Of a DNA stretch of 25,937 bases, positions 1 through 9,759 are shown piece after piece (position 1 is the first letter of the stretch; every line of letters starts with the position of its first letter). The translations under genes and the position numbers were made by a program. The notes beneath the pieces were generated by a model, which was not told where the DNA came from, searched no databases, and saw only the letters and a program-made list of their open reading frames with translations. The stretch is from Pseudomonadota bacterium. Lineage in GTDB: Bacteria; Myxococcota; Myxococcia; Myxococcales; Anaeromyxobacteraceae. The stretch covers positions 1 to 25,937 of the forward strand of contig JAEYZK010000239.1 of assembly GCA_023428085.1 (NCBI GenBank), written 5' to 3'.

Positions 1-785
1 GCCGGAAGCGGCGCGCCGCGATCGAGCGCCGCGGCGAGGACGCCCACGAAGCAATCGCCGGCGCCGGTCGTGTCGCGCACCTCCGTCGCCGGTGCCGGGA
101 GCTCCCCGCGCTCCCCGTCCGCGCCCCACTCGACCCCCGCCGCGCCGAGGGTGCGGATCACGGACGTCGGGCCGAGCGCGCCGTGCAGCGCCGCGGCGTC
201 CCGCCCGCACCCGAGGTGCGCGCCGAGCCAGTCGCCCTCGTCCTCGTTCACCACGAGGACATCCACGTCCCCGAGCGCCCCCTCCGGCAGCGCCGCCGCC
301 GGGGCGAGGTTCAGGAGGGTCCGCGCCCCGCGGACGCGTGCCCGCCGGAGCAGCGCCGCCGTCGCGCCCGGGGTGGTCTCGAGCTGCTGCACGACGAGGG
401 TGCCGGGGCCGAGGAGCGCGTCCTCCACCTGGGCCGGATCGGCGCGCGCGTTGGCGCCGCGCGCCACGACGATCTGGTTGCGCCCCTCGAGATCGGCGCA
501 GATGAGCGCGCAGCCCGTCGGCGCCGCGAGCGCCCGGACGCGCGTCACGTCCACGCCGGTCGTCCGGAGCGTCTCGAGCGCGATCTCCGCGAAGGGGTCC
601 CGGCCCACGGCGCCGGCCAGGATCACGCGCGCGCCATCCCGCGCCGCGGCGACCGCCTGGTTCGCGCCCTTGCCGCCGGGGAGCGCCCGCAGCTCCTCGC
701 GGGCGAGGAGGGTCTGCCCGGCGACCGGCAGGCGCTCGACCGCCGCGACGAGGTCCACGTTGAGCGAGCCGAACACGACGATCAT
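1..785 (-). CDS. rbsK: Ribokinase (PfkB family), 3' end outside window
   Basis: Cytoplasmic sugar kinase expected to phosphorylate D-ribose at O5 with ATP. The reading frame starts at ATG 785 and its first 261 residues lie in the window; the C-terminus runs off the left edge. Visible signatures are the N-terminal substrate-binding strand FGSLNVD (residues 5-11), the PfkB motif GGKGANQA (37-44), and the ATP-site/catalytic motif DTTGAGDCF (238-246), whose Asp244 is the expected catalytic base. N-terminal order and spacing fit ribokinase better than fructokinase or adenosine kinase, though exact sugar specificity is not proven. The next gene on the same strand, a hibernation factor, ends 68 bases upstream, so co-transcription is possible. 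No ribose transporter or repressor is adjacent within the window. Confidence 0.92.
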   Translation of the reverse strand, partial: MIVVFGSLNVDLVAAVERLPVAGQTLLAREELRALPGGKGANQAVAAARDGARVILAGAVGRDPFAEIALETLRTTGVDVTRVRALAAPTGCALICADLEGRNQIVVARGANARADPAQVEDALLGPGTLVVQQLETTPGATAALLRRARVRGARTLLNLAPAAALPEGALGDVDVLVVNEDEGDWLGAHLGCGRDAAALHGALGPTSVIRTLGAAGVEWGADGERGELPAPATEVRDTTGAGDCFVGVLAAALDRGAPLP

Positions 786-853
786 CGTCTCGTCCGTTGG
801 CCGAGGAGGCTACCACGAACGCGCCGCGGCGCCGGCCGGGACGGGCCGCCGCG

Positions 854-1258
854 TCAGAGCCCGGCGGGCTCGCCGGTCGGCGTGCTCCCGCTGCGCGAGG
901 AGCGCTCGCGCCAGCTCCGGCCGAGCGGCCGGTGCATGGGCTTGCGGGTCCCGGCGCGCATCTTCGAGAGCTCCCGTTTCACGACGCGCTTGAGCCTGTC
1001 GGTGGCGTCGAGCAGCGCCTGGTAGAGGTCCGGCTTCACGCTCCCGACATGCAACGTCCGCGCGCCGGGGATGCGGAACGAGAGCCGGCACTCCTGGTCC
1101 ACGCCGCCCTTCTGCGGGCGCGCGTCGCCGAGGTGGACCGAGAGCTCGGCGGCGGAGTCGTCGAAGAGGCGGGCGAGCGGCCTGGTGACGTGCTTCTGGA
1201 GGAACTGCCCGAGGTCCGGCGGCAGGGCGAGGTGATGGGAGTGGATCACGAGCTTCAT
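854..1258 (-). CDS. Ribosome hibernation-promoting factor (HPF/RaiA family)
   Basis: A 134-residue protein of the RaiA/HPF (sigma-54 modulation protein) fold, which binds the 30S decoding region and silences ribosomes during starvation. Family features are the opening beta strand MKLVIHSHHL, a first helix around residues 14-32, the strand pair ELSVHLGD and CRLSFRIPGARTLHVGS (38-73), and the second helix DLYQALLDATDRLKRVVKREL (77-97). A basic, Ser/Arg-rich tail (101-134) follows in place of the dimerising domain of long HPF, so this is the short type. ATG 1258 is chosen because the fold starts there; the frame stays open upstream to 1474, but that extension is low-complexity and Pro/Ala-rich. 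It lies upstream of ribokinase on the same strand. The tail is longer than in E. coli HPF (about 95 residues in total). Confidence 0.85.
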   Translation of the reverse strand: MKLVIHSHHLALPPDLGQFLQKHVTRPLARLFDDSAAELSVHLGDARPQKGGVDQECRLSFRIPGARTLHVGSVKPDLYQALLDATDRLKRVVKRELSKMRAGTRKPMHRPLGRSWRERSSRSGSTPTGEPAGL

Positions 1259-1535
1259 GCACGCAAAGGTGGGCACGTGGCGCGGCTCCCGCCCCGGCGG
1301 ATCGGAGGCGGCGCCCACCGCGGGGGGCACGGCGGCCGCCCGGCCTCCAGGTGTGAGCTGCCCTGACACGGGCGGGCCGGCCCCGCGGGCGGGTGACCCT
1401 GGTGCCGGGGAGACCTGTGCGGGTGATGGGGAACGCGCGGGTCCGGGGCTGGTGATCCGGGCCTCTTTACGCACGGTTCAATCCGCCCGGGCCGCACTCC
1501 CGGCGTGGTACGCAGTTCGCAAGCGCTCGGTCCGC

Positions 1536-1940
1536 GTGACGACCGAATGGACATCGACGCCGGTGCCGGGGCAGCCGCGCGTGCTCGTGGTGGACGACGA
1601 CCCGCTGGTGGGCCGCATGATCCAGCGCGTCCTGCAGGGCTTCCGGGTCACCTTCGCCCAGAGCGCCACCGGCGCGCTCGGCCGGATCCAGGCGGGCGGC
1701 GACTTCCAGGCGATCGTCTGCGACGTGCGCATGCCGGGCATGTCGGGGCTCCAGTTCCACGACGAGCTCGCGCGCGTCGCGCCGTCCCTCGCGAAGCGGA
1801 TGGTGCTCCTGACGGGCGCGTGGGACGCGCAGATCGCCGCGTATGCCGAGCGCGCCTGCGTGCCCTGGTTGCCGAAGCCCTTCGCGCCGGAGCAGCTCCG
1901 GGCCGCGGTGCGGCAGGCGGCGCGGCACGCGGCGAAGTGA
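1536..1940 (+). CDS. Stand-alone response regulator receiver protein
   Basis: A 134-residue single-domain receiver (CheY-like) with no output domain. The phosphorylation machinery is complete: acidic pair D20-D21 in VVDDDP, phospho-acceptor D63 in VCDVRMPG, switch T93 in LLTGAWD, and K114 in LPKPF. GTG 1536 is the nearest in-frame start upstream of the domain, but no good Shine-Dalgarno sequence precedes it and the frame is open back to 1257, so the start is uncertain. It converges on the PAS hybrid kinase with 31 bases between the stops. Its sequence, notably the LLTGAW...A...PKPF segment, resembles the receiver at the end of the FIST kinase at 4546-7122 more than that of its immediate neighbour. 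It may act as a phosphate sink or relay for that system (inference). Confidence 0.85.
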   Translation: MTTEWTSTPVPGQPRVLVVDDDPLVGRMIQRVLQGFRVTFAQSATGALGRIQAGGDFQAIVCDVRMPGMSGLQFHDELARVAPSLAKRMVLLTGAWDAQIAAYAERACVPWLPKPFAPEQLRAAVRQAARHAAK

Positions 1941-1971
1941 GGGCCGCCGCGCGCGCGGAGCCGCGCCGCGT

Positions 1972-3915
1972 TCAAGGGATCGACTCGATCGCCCGCTCGA
2001 GCTGCTCGAGGCTCGGAGGCTTCGGGAGGTGCTGCTCGAAGCCCGCCTCCTTCGCCCTGCGGACGTCCTCCGGGAGCGCGTACCCGCTCACGGCGACGAG
2101 GTGCACGTCGCGGAGGCCGGGGTGGCCGCGGATCGCGCGTGCCACATCGTAGCCGTCCATCCCGGGCAGGCCGATGTCGCACAGGACGATCTCCGGGTGC
2201 CGCTCGCGGGCGCGGGCGACGCCCTCCGCGCCGCCGTGCGCGACCTCCACCTCGTGCCCCTCGATCTCCAGCACCTCGCGGAGCGTGACCGCCGCGTCCA
2301 CGTTGTCCTCGATGACGAGGATGCGCCGGCGCCGGCGCGCGCGCGCCGGGGAGCGATCGGCGTCGGCCTCCTCGCGCAGGGGGAGCCGGACCTCGAACTC
2401 GGAGCCCTTGCCCGGCCCGGCGCTGCGCGCCTCGACGTGGCCACCGTGTGAAGCCACGAGCCCGCGCACCAGCGCGAGGCCGAGCCCGAGCCCGCCGCGG
2501 GAGCGCATCCGCGCGGCCTCGTCCTGGACGAAGGGCTGGAACAGCCGGGAGATCGTCTGGCGGTCCATCCCGACCCCGGTGTCCCGCACGACGACGCGCG
2601 CGAACCCGGCCGGCGCGCGCGAGACCTCGACGCGCGTCTCGCCGCCGGGGCCGGTGAACTTGGCCGCGTTGTGCAGCAGGTTCGCCACGATCTGCGCGAG
2701 CCGCGTGGGGTCGCCCTCGATCGGGAGCGCCTCGCCGGCGGTGTGCACCGAGAGCGAGACGCCCGCGGTCTCGAAGGTGGAGCGGTGGTCCTCGGCGGTG
2801 CGGAGCACGAGGTCGTTCAGCTCGAGCTCCTGGCGCTGGAGCTGGATCCGGTTCCGCTCGATGCGCGACATGTCGAGCAGGTCGTCCACGAGGCGGGCGA
2901 GCTGTCCGATCTGGCGCTCCATCACCGCGAGCGCCCGCCGCGACGGCTCGCTCCCGGGCTCCACGCGCCCGAGGATGTAGAGCGCGTTGCGGATGGGCGC
3001 GAGCGGGTTGCGGAGCTCGTGGGAGAGCAGGGCGAGGAACTCGCCCTTGCGCCGGTTCGCGTCGCGGAGCTGCCGCTCCGACTCCACGCGCTCCGTGACG
3101 TCGCGGCCGATCGCCAGCGCCGACTCGATCCGATCCTCCGCGCCGCGCTCCGGGACGAGCAGGACCTCGTAGCGGCGTCCGCCGCGCGACAGCTCGCACC
3201 GCGCCACCTCGCCCCCGAGGGCGCGATCCAGGGCCCGGTCCCACGCGGTCAACGACCCGGCCGCGAGGCCCGCCTCGCCGGCCGTCCTCCCGATCAGCTC
3301 CTCCGGCCGGAGCCCGGCGGAGAGGAACGACGGGTTCGCGTAGAGGATGCGGCGGTCGCGCCCGACGCGCGCGATGAGGTCGGGCGACTCCTCGCTCATC
3401 CGCCGGAACACCGACCGGTCGGCCGCGAGCTCGTCGCGAAGCTCGTGGTGGGCGGTGACGTCCGTGAGGATGCCGTCCCATCTCCGGTGCGGCCCGCGGG
3501 CCGCGGGCTCGGGGATCGAGCGCGCCTCCAGCCACTTGTGCAGCCCGGACGGCGTGACGATCCGGAACTCCGCGTGGAGCGGCGCGCCCGCCCGGACCGC
3601 CTCGCGCACCGCGGCGGAGAGGCGGGCGCGATCCTCCTCGTTCACCATGCTCCAGAGCAGCTCGCTGTCCCGCTGCAGCGCCTCCGGCTCGAGCTCGAGC
3701 AGCTCGCGGACGTGGTCGCTCACCCACACGAACCGGTCCTTGCCGTGCGTGGGCGGGACGTACGCGTAGAGCGCGCCGGGGACGTGCGCGGCCACCCGGT
3801 CGAGCTCCGTGCGCCGCCCCGCCCGGCCATTCCGCGCGCGCGCCGCACGGGGAGCGTGCCGGCGGCGCTGGGGCCCGTTCGTCCCACGCGAACCGCGAGA
3901 CCGCTCATGAGGCAT
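1972..3915 (-). CDS. PAS-PAS hybrid sensor histidine kinase with receiver
   Basis: A 647-residue soluble signalling kinase. Domain order: basic leader (1-38), PAS domain of PAS_3 type with C-terminal PAC (about 40-160), second PAS (about 165-280, including ESPDLIARVGRDRRILYAN), HisKA with phospho-acceptor H299 in LLSHELRNPL, HATPase with N box NLLHNAAKF (412-420), G1 box DTGVGMD (445-451) and G2 box GLGLGLAL (475-482), then a receiver (531-645) with E536/D537, phospho-acceptor D580 in LCDIGLPGMDG and K632 in LPKP. No membrane helix is seen, so it probably senses a cytoplasmic cue. ATG 3915 is the last start before the PAS region; the frame is open far upstream only because GC-rich antisense DNA lacks stops. 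It is divergent from the FIST kinase across a 630-bp spacer. The ligand is unknown. Confidence 0.9.
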   Translation of the reverse strand: MPHERSRGSRGTNGPQRRRHAPRAARARNGRAGRRTELDRVAAHVPGALYAYVPPTHGKDRFVWVSDHVRELLELEPEALQRDSELLWSMVNEEDRARLSAAVREAVRAGAPLHAEFRIVTPSGLHKWLEARSIPEPAARGPHRRWDGILTDVTAHHELRDELAADRSVFRRMSEESPDLIARVGRDRRILYANPSFLSAGLRPEELIGRTAGEAGLAAGSLTAWDRALDRALGGEVARCELSRGGRRYEVLLVPERGAEDRIESALAIGRDVTERVESERQLRDANRRKGEFLALLSHELRNPLAPIRNALYILGRVEPGSEPSRRALAVMERQIGQLARLVDDLLDMSRIERNRIQLQRQELELNDLVLRTAEDHRSTFETAGVSLSVHTAGEALPIEGDPTRLAQIVANLLHNAAKFTGPGGETRVEVSRAPAGFARVVVRDTGVGMDRQTISRLFQPFVQDEAARMRSRGGLGLGLALVRGLVASHGGHVEARSAGPGKGSEFEVRLPLREEADADRSPARARRRRRILVIEDNVDAAVTLREVLEIEGHEVEVAHGGAEGVARARERHPEIVLCDIGLPGMDGYDVARAIRGHPGLRDVHLVAVSGYALPEDVRRAKEAGFEQHLPKPPSLEQLERAIESIP

Positions 3916-3960
3916 GAGGCCGTCCGTCGACCCGCTCCTGGAGCCGCTTCGAGGAACATA

Positions 3961-3981
3961 GGCCGCGGCGCCGCCGCGGCC
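3961..3981 (-). repeat. Perfect 9-bp hairpin in leader of hybrid kinase
   Basis: GGCCGCGGC at 3961-3969 and GCCGCGGCC at 3973-3981 are exact inverted repeats with a 3-base loop. The element lies 45 bases before the ATG of the minus-strand kinase, so it would fold in that mRNA's leader if transcription starts further upstream. No T run follows on either strand, so it is not a typical intrinsic terminator. Such GC repeats also arise by chance in DNA of this composition. Confidence 0.4.
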
Positions 3982-4353
3982 ACCGGCAGCCGATCCCGCA
4001 CGCCGCGAGCCACCCTGCGCCCGCTGCGCCGGGTGTCCCCGCGGCGCACCCGCCCGTGAACCCCGTGGGGTCACGCGGCGGATCCTCGAGGGCTCCTCGC
4101 GCGGCAGGCGCCCGGCGCGCCGCCGGAGCGAGCGCCAGGCTGGCGACGGTGGCGAGGAGGAGGCGGCGCACCGATAGGAAAGGTGCGCCCTGCGATGGCG
4201 CGCGCCTCGTGCACCACGAGGGTGGGTGGCGCGGCGGCGACCGGGGCTGGAGGAACCCCTCGCGCGCCGTTGGGGTCGGGAGGAGGCCTTCACCCGGAGG
4301 CGCTGCGACGAGCGCCGGTGCTCGCACGCGGTGCTGCCGGGCCGCGGCCGCGC

Positions 4354-4365
4354 GTGAACGTTCAC
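4354..4365. promoter_or_regulatory. LacI-type operator-like palindrome GTGAACGTTCAC
   Basis: A perfect 12-base palindrome with a central CG step, richer in A/T than its surroundings. Its form closely resembles the symmetric core bound by LacI-family repressors (GTGAGCGCTCAC for the ideal lac operator), differing by one base per half-site. It lies 181 bases before the FIST kinase ATG and about 440 bases before the divergent kinase. The regulator is not known; the only LacI-like protein in the window (24206-25045) lacks a helix-turn-helix. Confidence 0.35.
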
Positions 4366-4545
4366 ATCGCGCGCGCGCCGGCGCGCACGCGACGTCCCGA
4401 CGCGAATCGAGGCGTACGCAGACGAACAGGATCCCCGCACGGGATGGGGTTCGCCCGCACTGCCCGACGGAGCTTGGCGCCGGCGTCCAGGCGGCGCGGC
4501 TCTTGTTGTAGATTGCGCGCCCTCGAACCGCTGGGGAGGTGAGGA

Positions 4546-7122
<2,577 letters not shown>

Positions 7123-7150
7123 GGAGGTGGCGCGCTCGGCCTCGGTGGCT

Positions 7151-7165
7151 CCGGGCGCCGCCCGG
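7151..7165 (+). terminator. Short GC hairpin after FIST kinase
   Basis: CCGGGC at 7151-7156 and GCCCGG at 7160-7165 pair around a 3-base loop, 28 bases after the FIST kinase stop and 71 bases before the cupin isomerase start. No T run follows, so termination is only a suggestion. Confidence 0.25.
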
Positions 7166-7236
7166 GGCCGCGTCGCACGCCCCGTCCCTGGCCACCGGGA
7201 GGGGGCGGCGGTTACAGTGAGTCCACGAGGTCTCCA

Positions 7237-7839
7237 GTGAACGATCCCACGCCCCTCATCGCCCCCGCAGCCCTCACGATCGATCAGACGACCGGCCGCA
7301 TGGCCGGCGCGACGCGCCACTACGAGAAGCGGTTCGCCGATCTCACCGGCCTCTACGCCGACGCGGCGGCCTTCGAGGCGCTCGCCCCGAAGCTCGGCCA
7401 GGAGGTGGTGTACGAGGTCTGGGAGCACAAGCAGAGCACGGCCGCGGGCGACCTCATCTTCGGCACGAGCGTCATGAAGCCGGGGCGGGTGGGGGAGGAG
7501 TTCTTCGTGACCCGCGGTCACCAGCACCAGCTCACCGATCGCGCCGAGATCTACCACTGCATCCGCGGCGAGGGCGTCATGCTCCTCGAGTCGCCCGCGG
7601 GCGAGGTGAAGGCGCTCGAGATGGCCCCGGGCGTCGTGGCCTACGTGCCGCCGCACTGGATCCACCGGAGCGTCAACACCGGCGACGAGACGCTCATCAC
7701 CGTGTTCAGCTACTCCTCCGACGCCGGACAGGACTACGACATCATCGAGCGGTCCGGCGGCATGCGCGCGCGCGTCGTGGCCGACGGCAAGGGCGGGTGG
7801 AAGCTCGTGGACAACCCGGGGTGGAAGCCGCGGCGGTAG
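7237..7839 (+). CDS. Cupin-type glucose-6-phosphate isomerase
   Basis: A 200-residue metal-dependent phosphoglucose isomerase of the cupin class (PF06560), interconverting glucose 6-phosphate and fructose 6-phosphate in the cytoplasm. The signature is the cupin strand around VTRGHQHQLTDRAEIYHCIRG. Likely metal ligands are H95, H97 and E104, with H143 in PPHWIHRSVN; their spacing (2, 7 and 39 residues) matches H88, H90, E97 and H136 of the Pyrococcus furiosus enzyme. Length is close to the archaeal family's roughly 190 residues. GTG 7237 is preceded by GAGG at a 6-base distance. The gene stands alone between two-component genes and the respiratory cluster. Cupin isomerases are best known in Euryarchaeota and are scattered in bacteria, so transfer is possible, although base composition matches its neighbours. 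Confidence 0.9.
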   Translation: MNDPTPLIAPAALTIDQTTGRMAGATRHYEKRFADLTGLYADAAAFEALAPKLGQEVVYEVWEHKQSTAAGDLIFGTSVMKPGRVGEEFFVTRGHQHQLTDRAEIYHCIRGEGVMLLESPAGEVKALEMAPGVVAYVPPHWIHRSVNTGDETLITVFSYSSDAGQDYDIIERSGGMRARVVADGKGGWKLVDNPGWKPRR

Positions 7840-7884
7840 CAACGACCCGAACGCTCCGCCGGACCCGAGCCCGATCGGGCGGCA

Positions 7885-7944
7885 TCAGCGCGCCTCGAGC
7901 GCGCGCGTCAGCCCGGCCCGTACCTCGGTTCCGATCATCGCCAT
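7885..7944 (-). CDS. Possible 19-residue microprotein or gene remnant
   Basis: ATG 7944 on the minus strand is preceded by a textbook GGAGGAG (7952-7958) at a 7-base spacing and followed by 18 further sense codons and TGA. The peptide begins MAMIGTEVRAGLT and is not a recognised family. It lies in the 210-bp gap between the cupin isomerase and the DUF2892 gene, divergent from the latter. It could be a small protein, a truncated gene's N-terminus or chance. The ribosome site is the only real evidence. Confidence 0.22.
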   Translation of the reverse strand: MAMIGTEVRAGLTRALEAR

Positions 7945-8049
7945 GTGTCCGCTCCTCCGTGAAGGTGGGAGCCGGGACGCCGGGAGAAGGTGCGCGCGAA
8001 CCCTTCCGCCGCGTCGCGGCTCCCGCATGGCGACGAAGGAGGTCTCGCG

Positions 8050-8280
8050 GTGAACATCGAACGTGTGGTGCGGGCCGTCGCCGGCTCGTTCGTGCTGCTG
8101 TCCCTCGCCCTCGGCGCCGAGGCGAGCCCCCTCTACCTGAGCGTCCATTTCCTCTGGTTCACGGCCTTCGTGGGCGCGAACCTCTTCCAGAGCGCCTTCA
8201 CCGGGTTCTGCCCCCTCGCGCTCCTCCTGCGCCGCGGTCGCGGCACGCCCGCGGGCGTGACCACGAGCATCCGCGCGTGA
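8050..8280 (+). CDS. DUF2892 (YgaP-type) small inner-membrane protein
   Basis: A 76-residue protein with two hydrophobic segments (about 8-24 and 29-49) and the family ending GFCPLALLLRR, including C54. DUF2892 proteins share the YgaP C-terminal membrane segment and are often found beside rhodaneses and sulfur transporters; their function is unknown. GTG 8050 is chosen because an excellent AAGGAGG (8036-8042) precedes it and the family begins there; an upstream extension to 7990 is polar and unrelated. It is the first gene of the cluster that continues with the octaheme cytochrome 54 bases on. Translation termination at 8280 lies at the edge of the hairpin that masks the next gene's ribosome site, so expression of the two may be coupled. 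Confidence 0.8.
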   Translation: MNIERVVRAVAGSFVLLSLALGAEASPLYLSVHFLWFTAFVGANLFQSAFTGFCPLALLLRRGRGTPAGVTTSIRA

Positions 8281-8281
8281 A

Positions 8282-8331
8282 CCCTCTCCGGGGCTCCCGG
8301 CTCGAACGTCCGGGAGCTCCTCCGGAGAGGG
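8282..8331 (+). promoter_or_regulatory. Hairpin sequestering the octaheme gene's ribosome site
   Basis: The outer stem pairs CCCTCTCCGG (8282-8291) with CCGGAGAGGG (8322-8331). The inner stem pairs GCTCCCGG (8293-8300) with CCGGGAGC (8310-8317), around a 9-base loop, with a small asymmetric bulge between the stems. That is 18 paired bases. The probable Shine-Dalgarno GGAG (8324-8327), 7 bases from ATG 8335, lies wholly in the 3' arm. The 5' arm begins two bases after the DUF2892 stop codon. No T run follows, so a translational gate is more likely than a terminator. Confidence 0.6.
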
Positions 8332-8334
8332 CAC

Positions 8335-9759
8335 ATGCTGACCTGGATCAAGAGGCGCCCGGTGCGGAGCGTGCTTCTCGTGGCCGGCCTCGCCGCCGCG
8401 GTCGCGGGCGCCGCGATCGCCGGGCGCGCAGCCGCCGCGCGCGCGGCCGGGTTCGAGCCGCGCGTCCGCCCGCACTTCGATCACGCGCCCGTGATCCGGG
8501 GCCCGTTCCGCGCTCCGCAGGACGTGACGAGGGCCTGCCTCGCGTGCCACCCCGGCGCCGCCGCCGTCATGGAGACCTCGCACTACACCTGGCTCGGCGC
8601 GCCGGCCGCGGTGCCCGGCCGCGGCGGCGCGGAGGTCCGGATCGGGAAGAAGAACCTCCTCAACAACTTCTGCATCTCCAACCTCGGCAACGAGAGGTCC
8701 TGCACCAAGTGCCACGCCGGCTACGGCTGGGTCGACGGGGGGTTCGACTTCGGCAGGGTGGAGAACGTCGACTGCCTCGTCTGCCACGAGCACGGCAGCG
8801 GATACGTGAAGGGGCCCGGTGGCCTGCCGGGTCCGCAGGTCGATCTCGTCGCCGCGGCGCGGTCCGTCGGGACGCCGCGCCGCGAGAACTGCCTCGTCTG
8901 CCACGCGTACGGAGGCGGCGGACAGGCCGTGAAGCACGGGGACCTCGACTCCTCGCTCGAGCACCCGCTCGCGAGCGACGACGTGCACATGGGGAAGCTC
9001 GGGTTCCAGTGCGTGGACTGCCACGGCGGGAAGGACCATCGGATCCGCGGCCGCGCCTTCTCGGTGAGCGTCGAGGGGTCGAACGGCGTCGCCTGCGGCG
9101 ACTGCCACACCGCGCGCGCGCACCGCGACCCCCGGATCGAGGCGCACCTCCGTTCGGTCTCCTGCGAGGCGTGCCACATCCCCAGCTTCGCCCGGCGCAT
9201 CCCGACCAAGGTCGCGTGGGACTGGAGCAAGGCCGGCGACCCTGCGCGCGAGGAGGACGCGCACGCGTACCTGAAGGCCAAGGGCGCGTTCCGGTACGAG
9301 CAGGACGTCGTGCCCGAGTATCGCTGGTTCGATCGGACCGTCGGGCGGTACCTGCTCGGGGACCGGATCGATCCGGACCGGGTCACGGCCCTCAACCCGC
9401 CGCGCGCCGCGATCGGCGACGCGAAGGCTCGAATCTGGCCGTTCAAGGTCCACCGCGCCGTGCAGCCCTACGACGCCGTCCACCGGATCCTGCTCCCGCC
9501 CGTGACGGGAGGCGCGGGCGGCTACTGGACGACGTTCGACTGGGACGCGTCGCTGCGGCTGGGGGCGAAGGCCGCGGGCCTGCCGTACAGCGGGGCGTAC
9601 GGCTTCGCGCGCACGGAGATGTTCTGGCCGCTCGCCCACACCGTCGCGCCGAAGGAGGAGGCGCTCCGGTGCGACGACTGCCACGGCGCCGCGGGCCGGA
9701 TGGACTGGAAGGGTCTCGGCTACGACGGCGACCCGCTGCGGACCGGAGGCCGGCCGTGA
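8335..9759 (+). CDS. otr: Octaheme cytochrome c, tetrathionate reductase (Otr) family
   Basis: A 474-residue exported multiheme cytochrome. An N-terminal hydrophobic segment (about 10-36) acts as signal peptide or anchor. Exactly eight CxxCH motifs are seen, with cysteine-to-histidine spans at 68-72, 123-127, 147-151, 186-190, 226-230, 254-258, 277-281 and 446-450; the long gap before the last heme is typical of the Shewanella octaheme tetrathionate reductase family. A conserved lysine-rich stretch, RIGKKNLLNNFC (102-113), precedes heme 2; in the Shewanella enzyme the active-site heme carries a lysine ligand, but I cannot assign which lysine here. Members reduce tetrathionate, nitrite or hydroxylamine in vitro, so the physiological substrate is open. 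The stop overlaps the next start by four bases, linking it to a quinol-oxidising cytochrome. Confidence 0.9.
   Translation: MLTWIKRRPVRSVLLVAGLAAAVAGAAIAGRAAAARAAGFEPRVRPHFDHAPVIRGPFRAPQDVTRACLACHPGAAAVMETSHYTWLGAPAAVPGRGGAEVRIGKKNLLNNFCISNLGNERSCTKCHAGYGWVDGGFDFGRVENVDCLVCHEHGSGYVKGPGGLPGPQVDLVAAARSVGTPRRENCLVCHAYGGGGQAVKHGDLDSSLEHPLASDDVHMGKLGFQCVDCHGGKDHRIRGRAFSVSVEGSNGVACGDCHTARAHRDPRIEAHLRSVSCEACHIPSFARRIPTKVAWDWSKAGDPAREEDAHAYLKAKGAFRYEQDVVPEYRWFDRTVGRYLLGDRIDPDRVTALNPPRAAIGDAKARIWPFKVHRAVQPYDAVHRILLPPVTGGAGGYWTTFDWDASLRLGAKAAGLPYSGAYGFARTEMFWPLAHTVAPKEEALRCDDCHGAAGRMDWKGLGYDGDPLRTGGRP

Larger units (their letters stand above)
3916..4545. other. 630-bp divergent spacer between two sensor kinases
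   Basis: This gap separates the starts of two divergently transcribed kinases. It contains a perfect 9-bp triloop hairpin (3961-3981), an interrupted palindrome at 4431-4445, a perfect 12-bp palindrome (4354-4365) and, just before the rightward gene, a -10-like TAGATT at 4509-4514 without a clear -35 box. Several open frames cross it, but none combines a ribosome-binding site with a recognisable protein. The nearest to one is a minus-strand frame from GTG 4171 whose N-terminus looks like a signal peptide and whose remainder is low-complexity. I regard the spacer as regulatory or degenerate rather than coding. Confidence 0.5.

Noticed and set aside
1259..1535. Possible coding or promoter content in the 277-bp gap before the receiver gene
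   Set aside because: Open frames here are Pro/Gly/Ala-rich extensions of neighbours; no clear -35/-10 pair, strong dyad or ribosome site was seen.
3905..4171. Minus-strand frame from GTG 4171 with a signal-peptide-like N-terminus (VRRLLLATVASLALAPAAR)
   Set aside because: No ribosome-binding site precedes it, the rest is low-complexity Gly/Ala/Arg without a fold, and it overlaps the kinase start region. A chance open frame in GC-rich DNA is more likely.
7869..7880. Palindrome GCCCGATCGGGC 30 bases after the cupin isomerase stop
   Set aside because: An exact 12-mer, but with no loop, no T run and no second copy nearby; too little to call a terminator or operator.
7797..9755. Possible 5' extension of the heptaheme-cytochrome b frame over the octaheme gene
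   Set aside because: The extension is Arg/Pro-rich shadow sequence; GTG 9756 has a ribosome site and starts a normal signal peptide.
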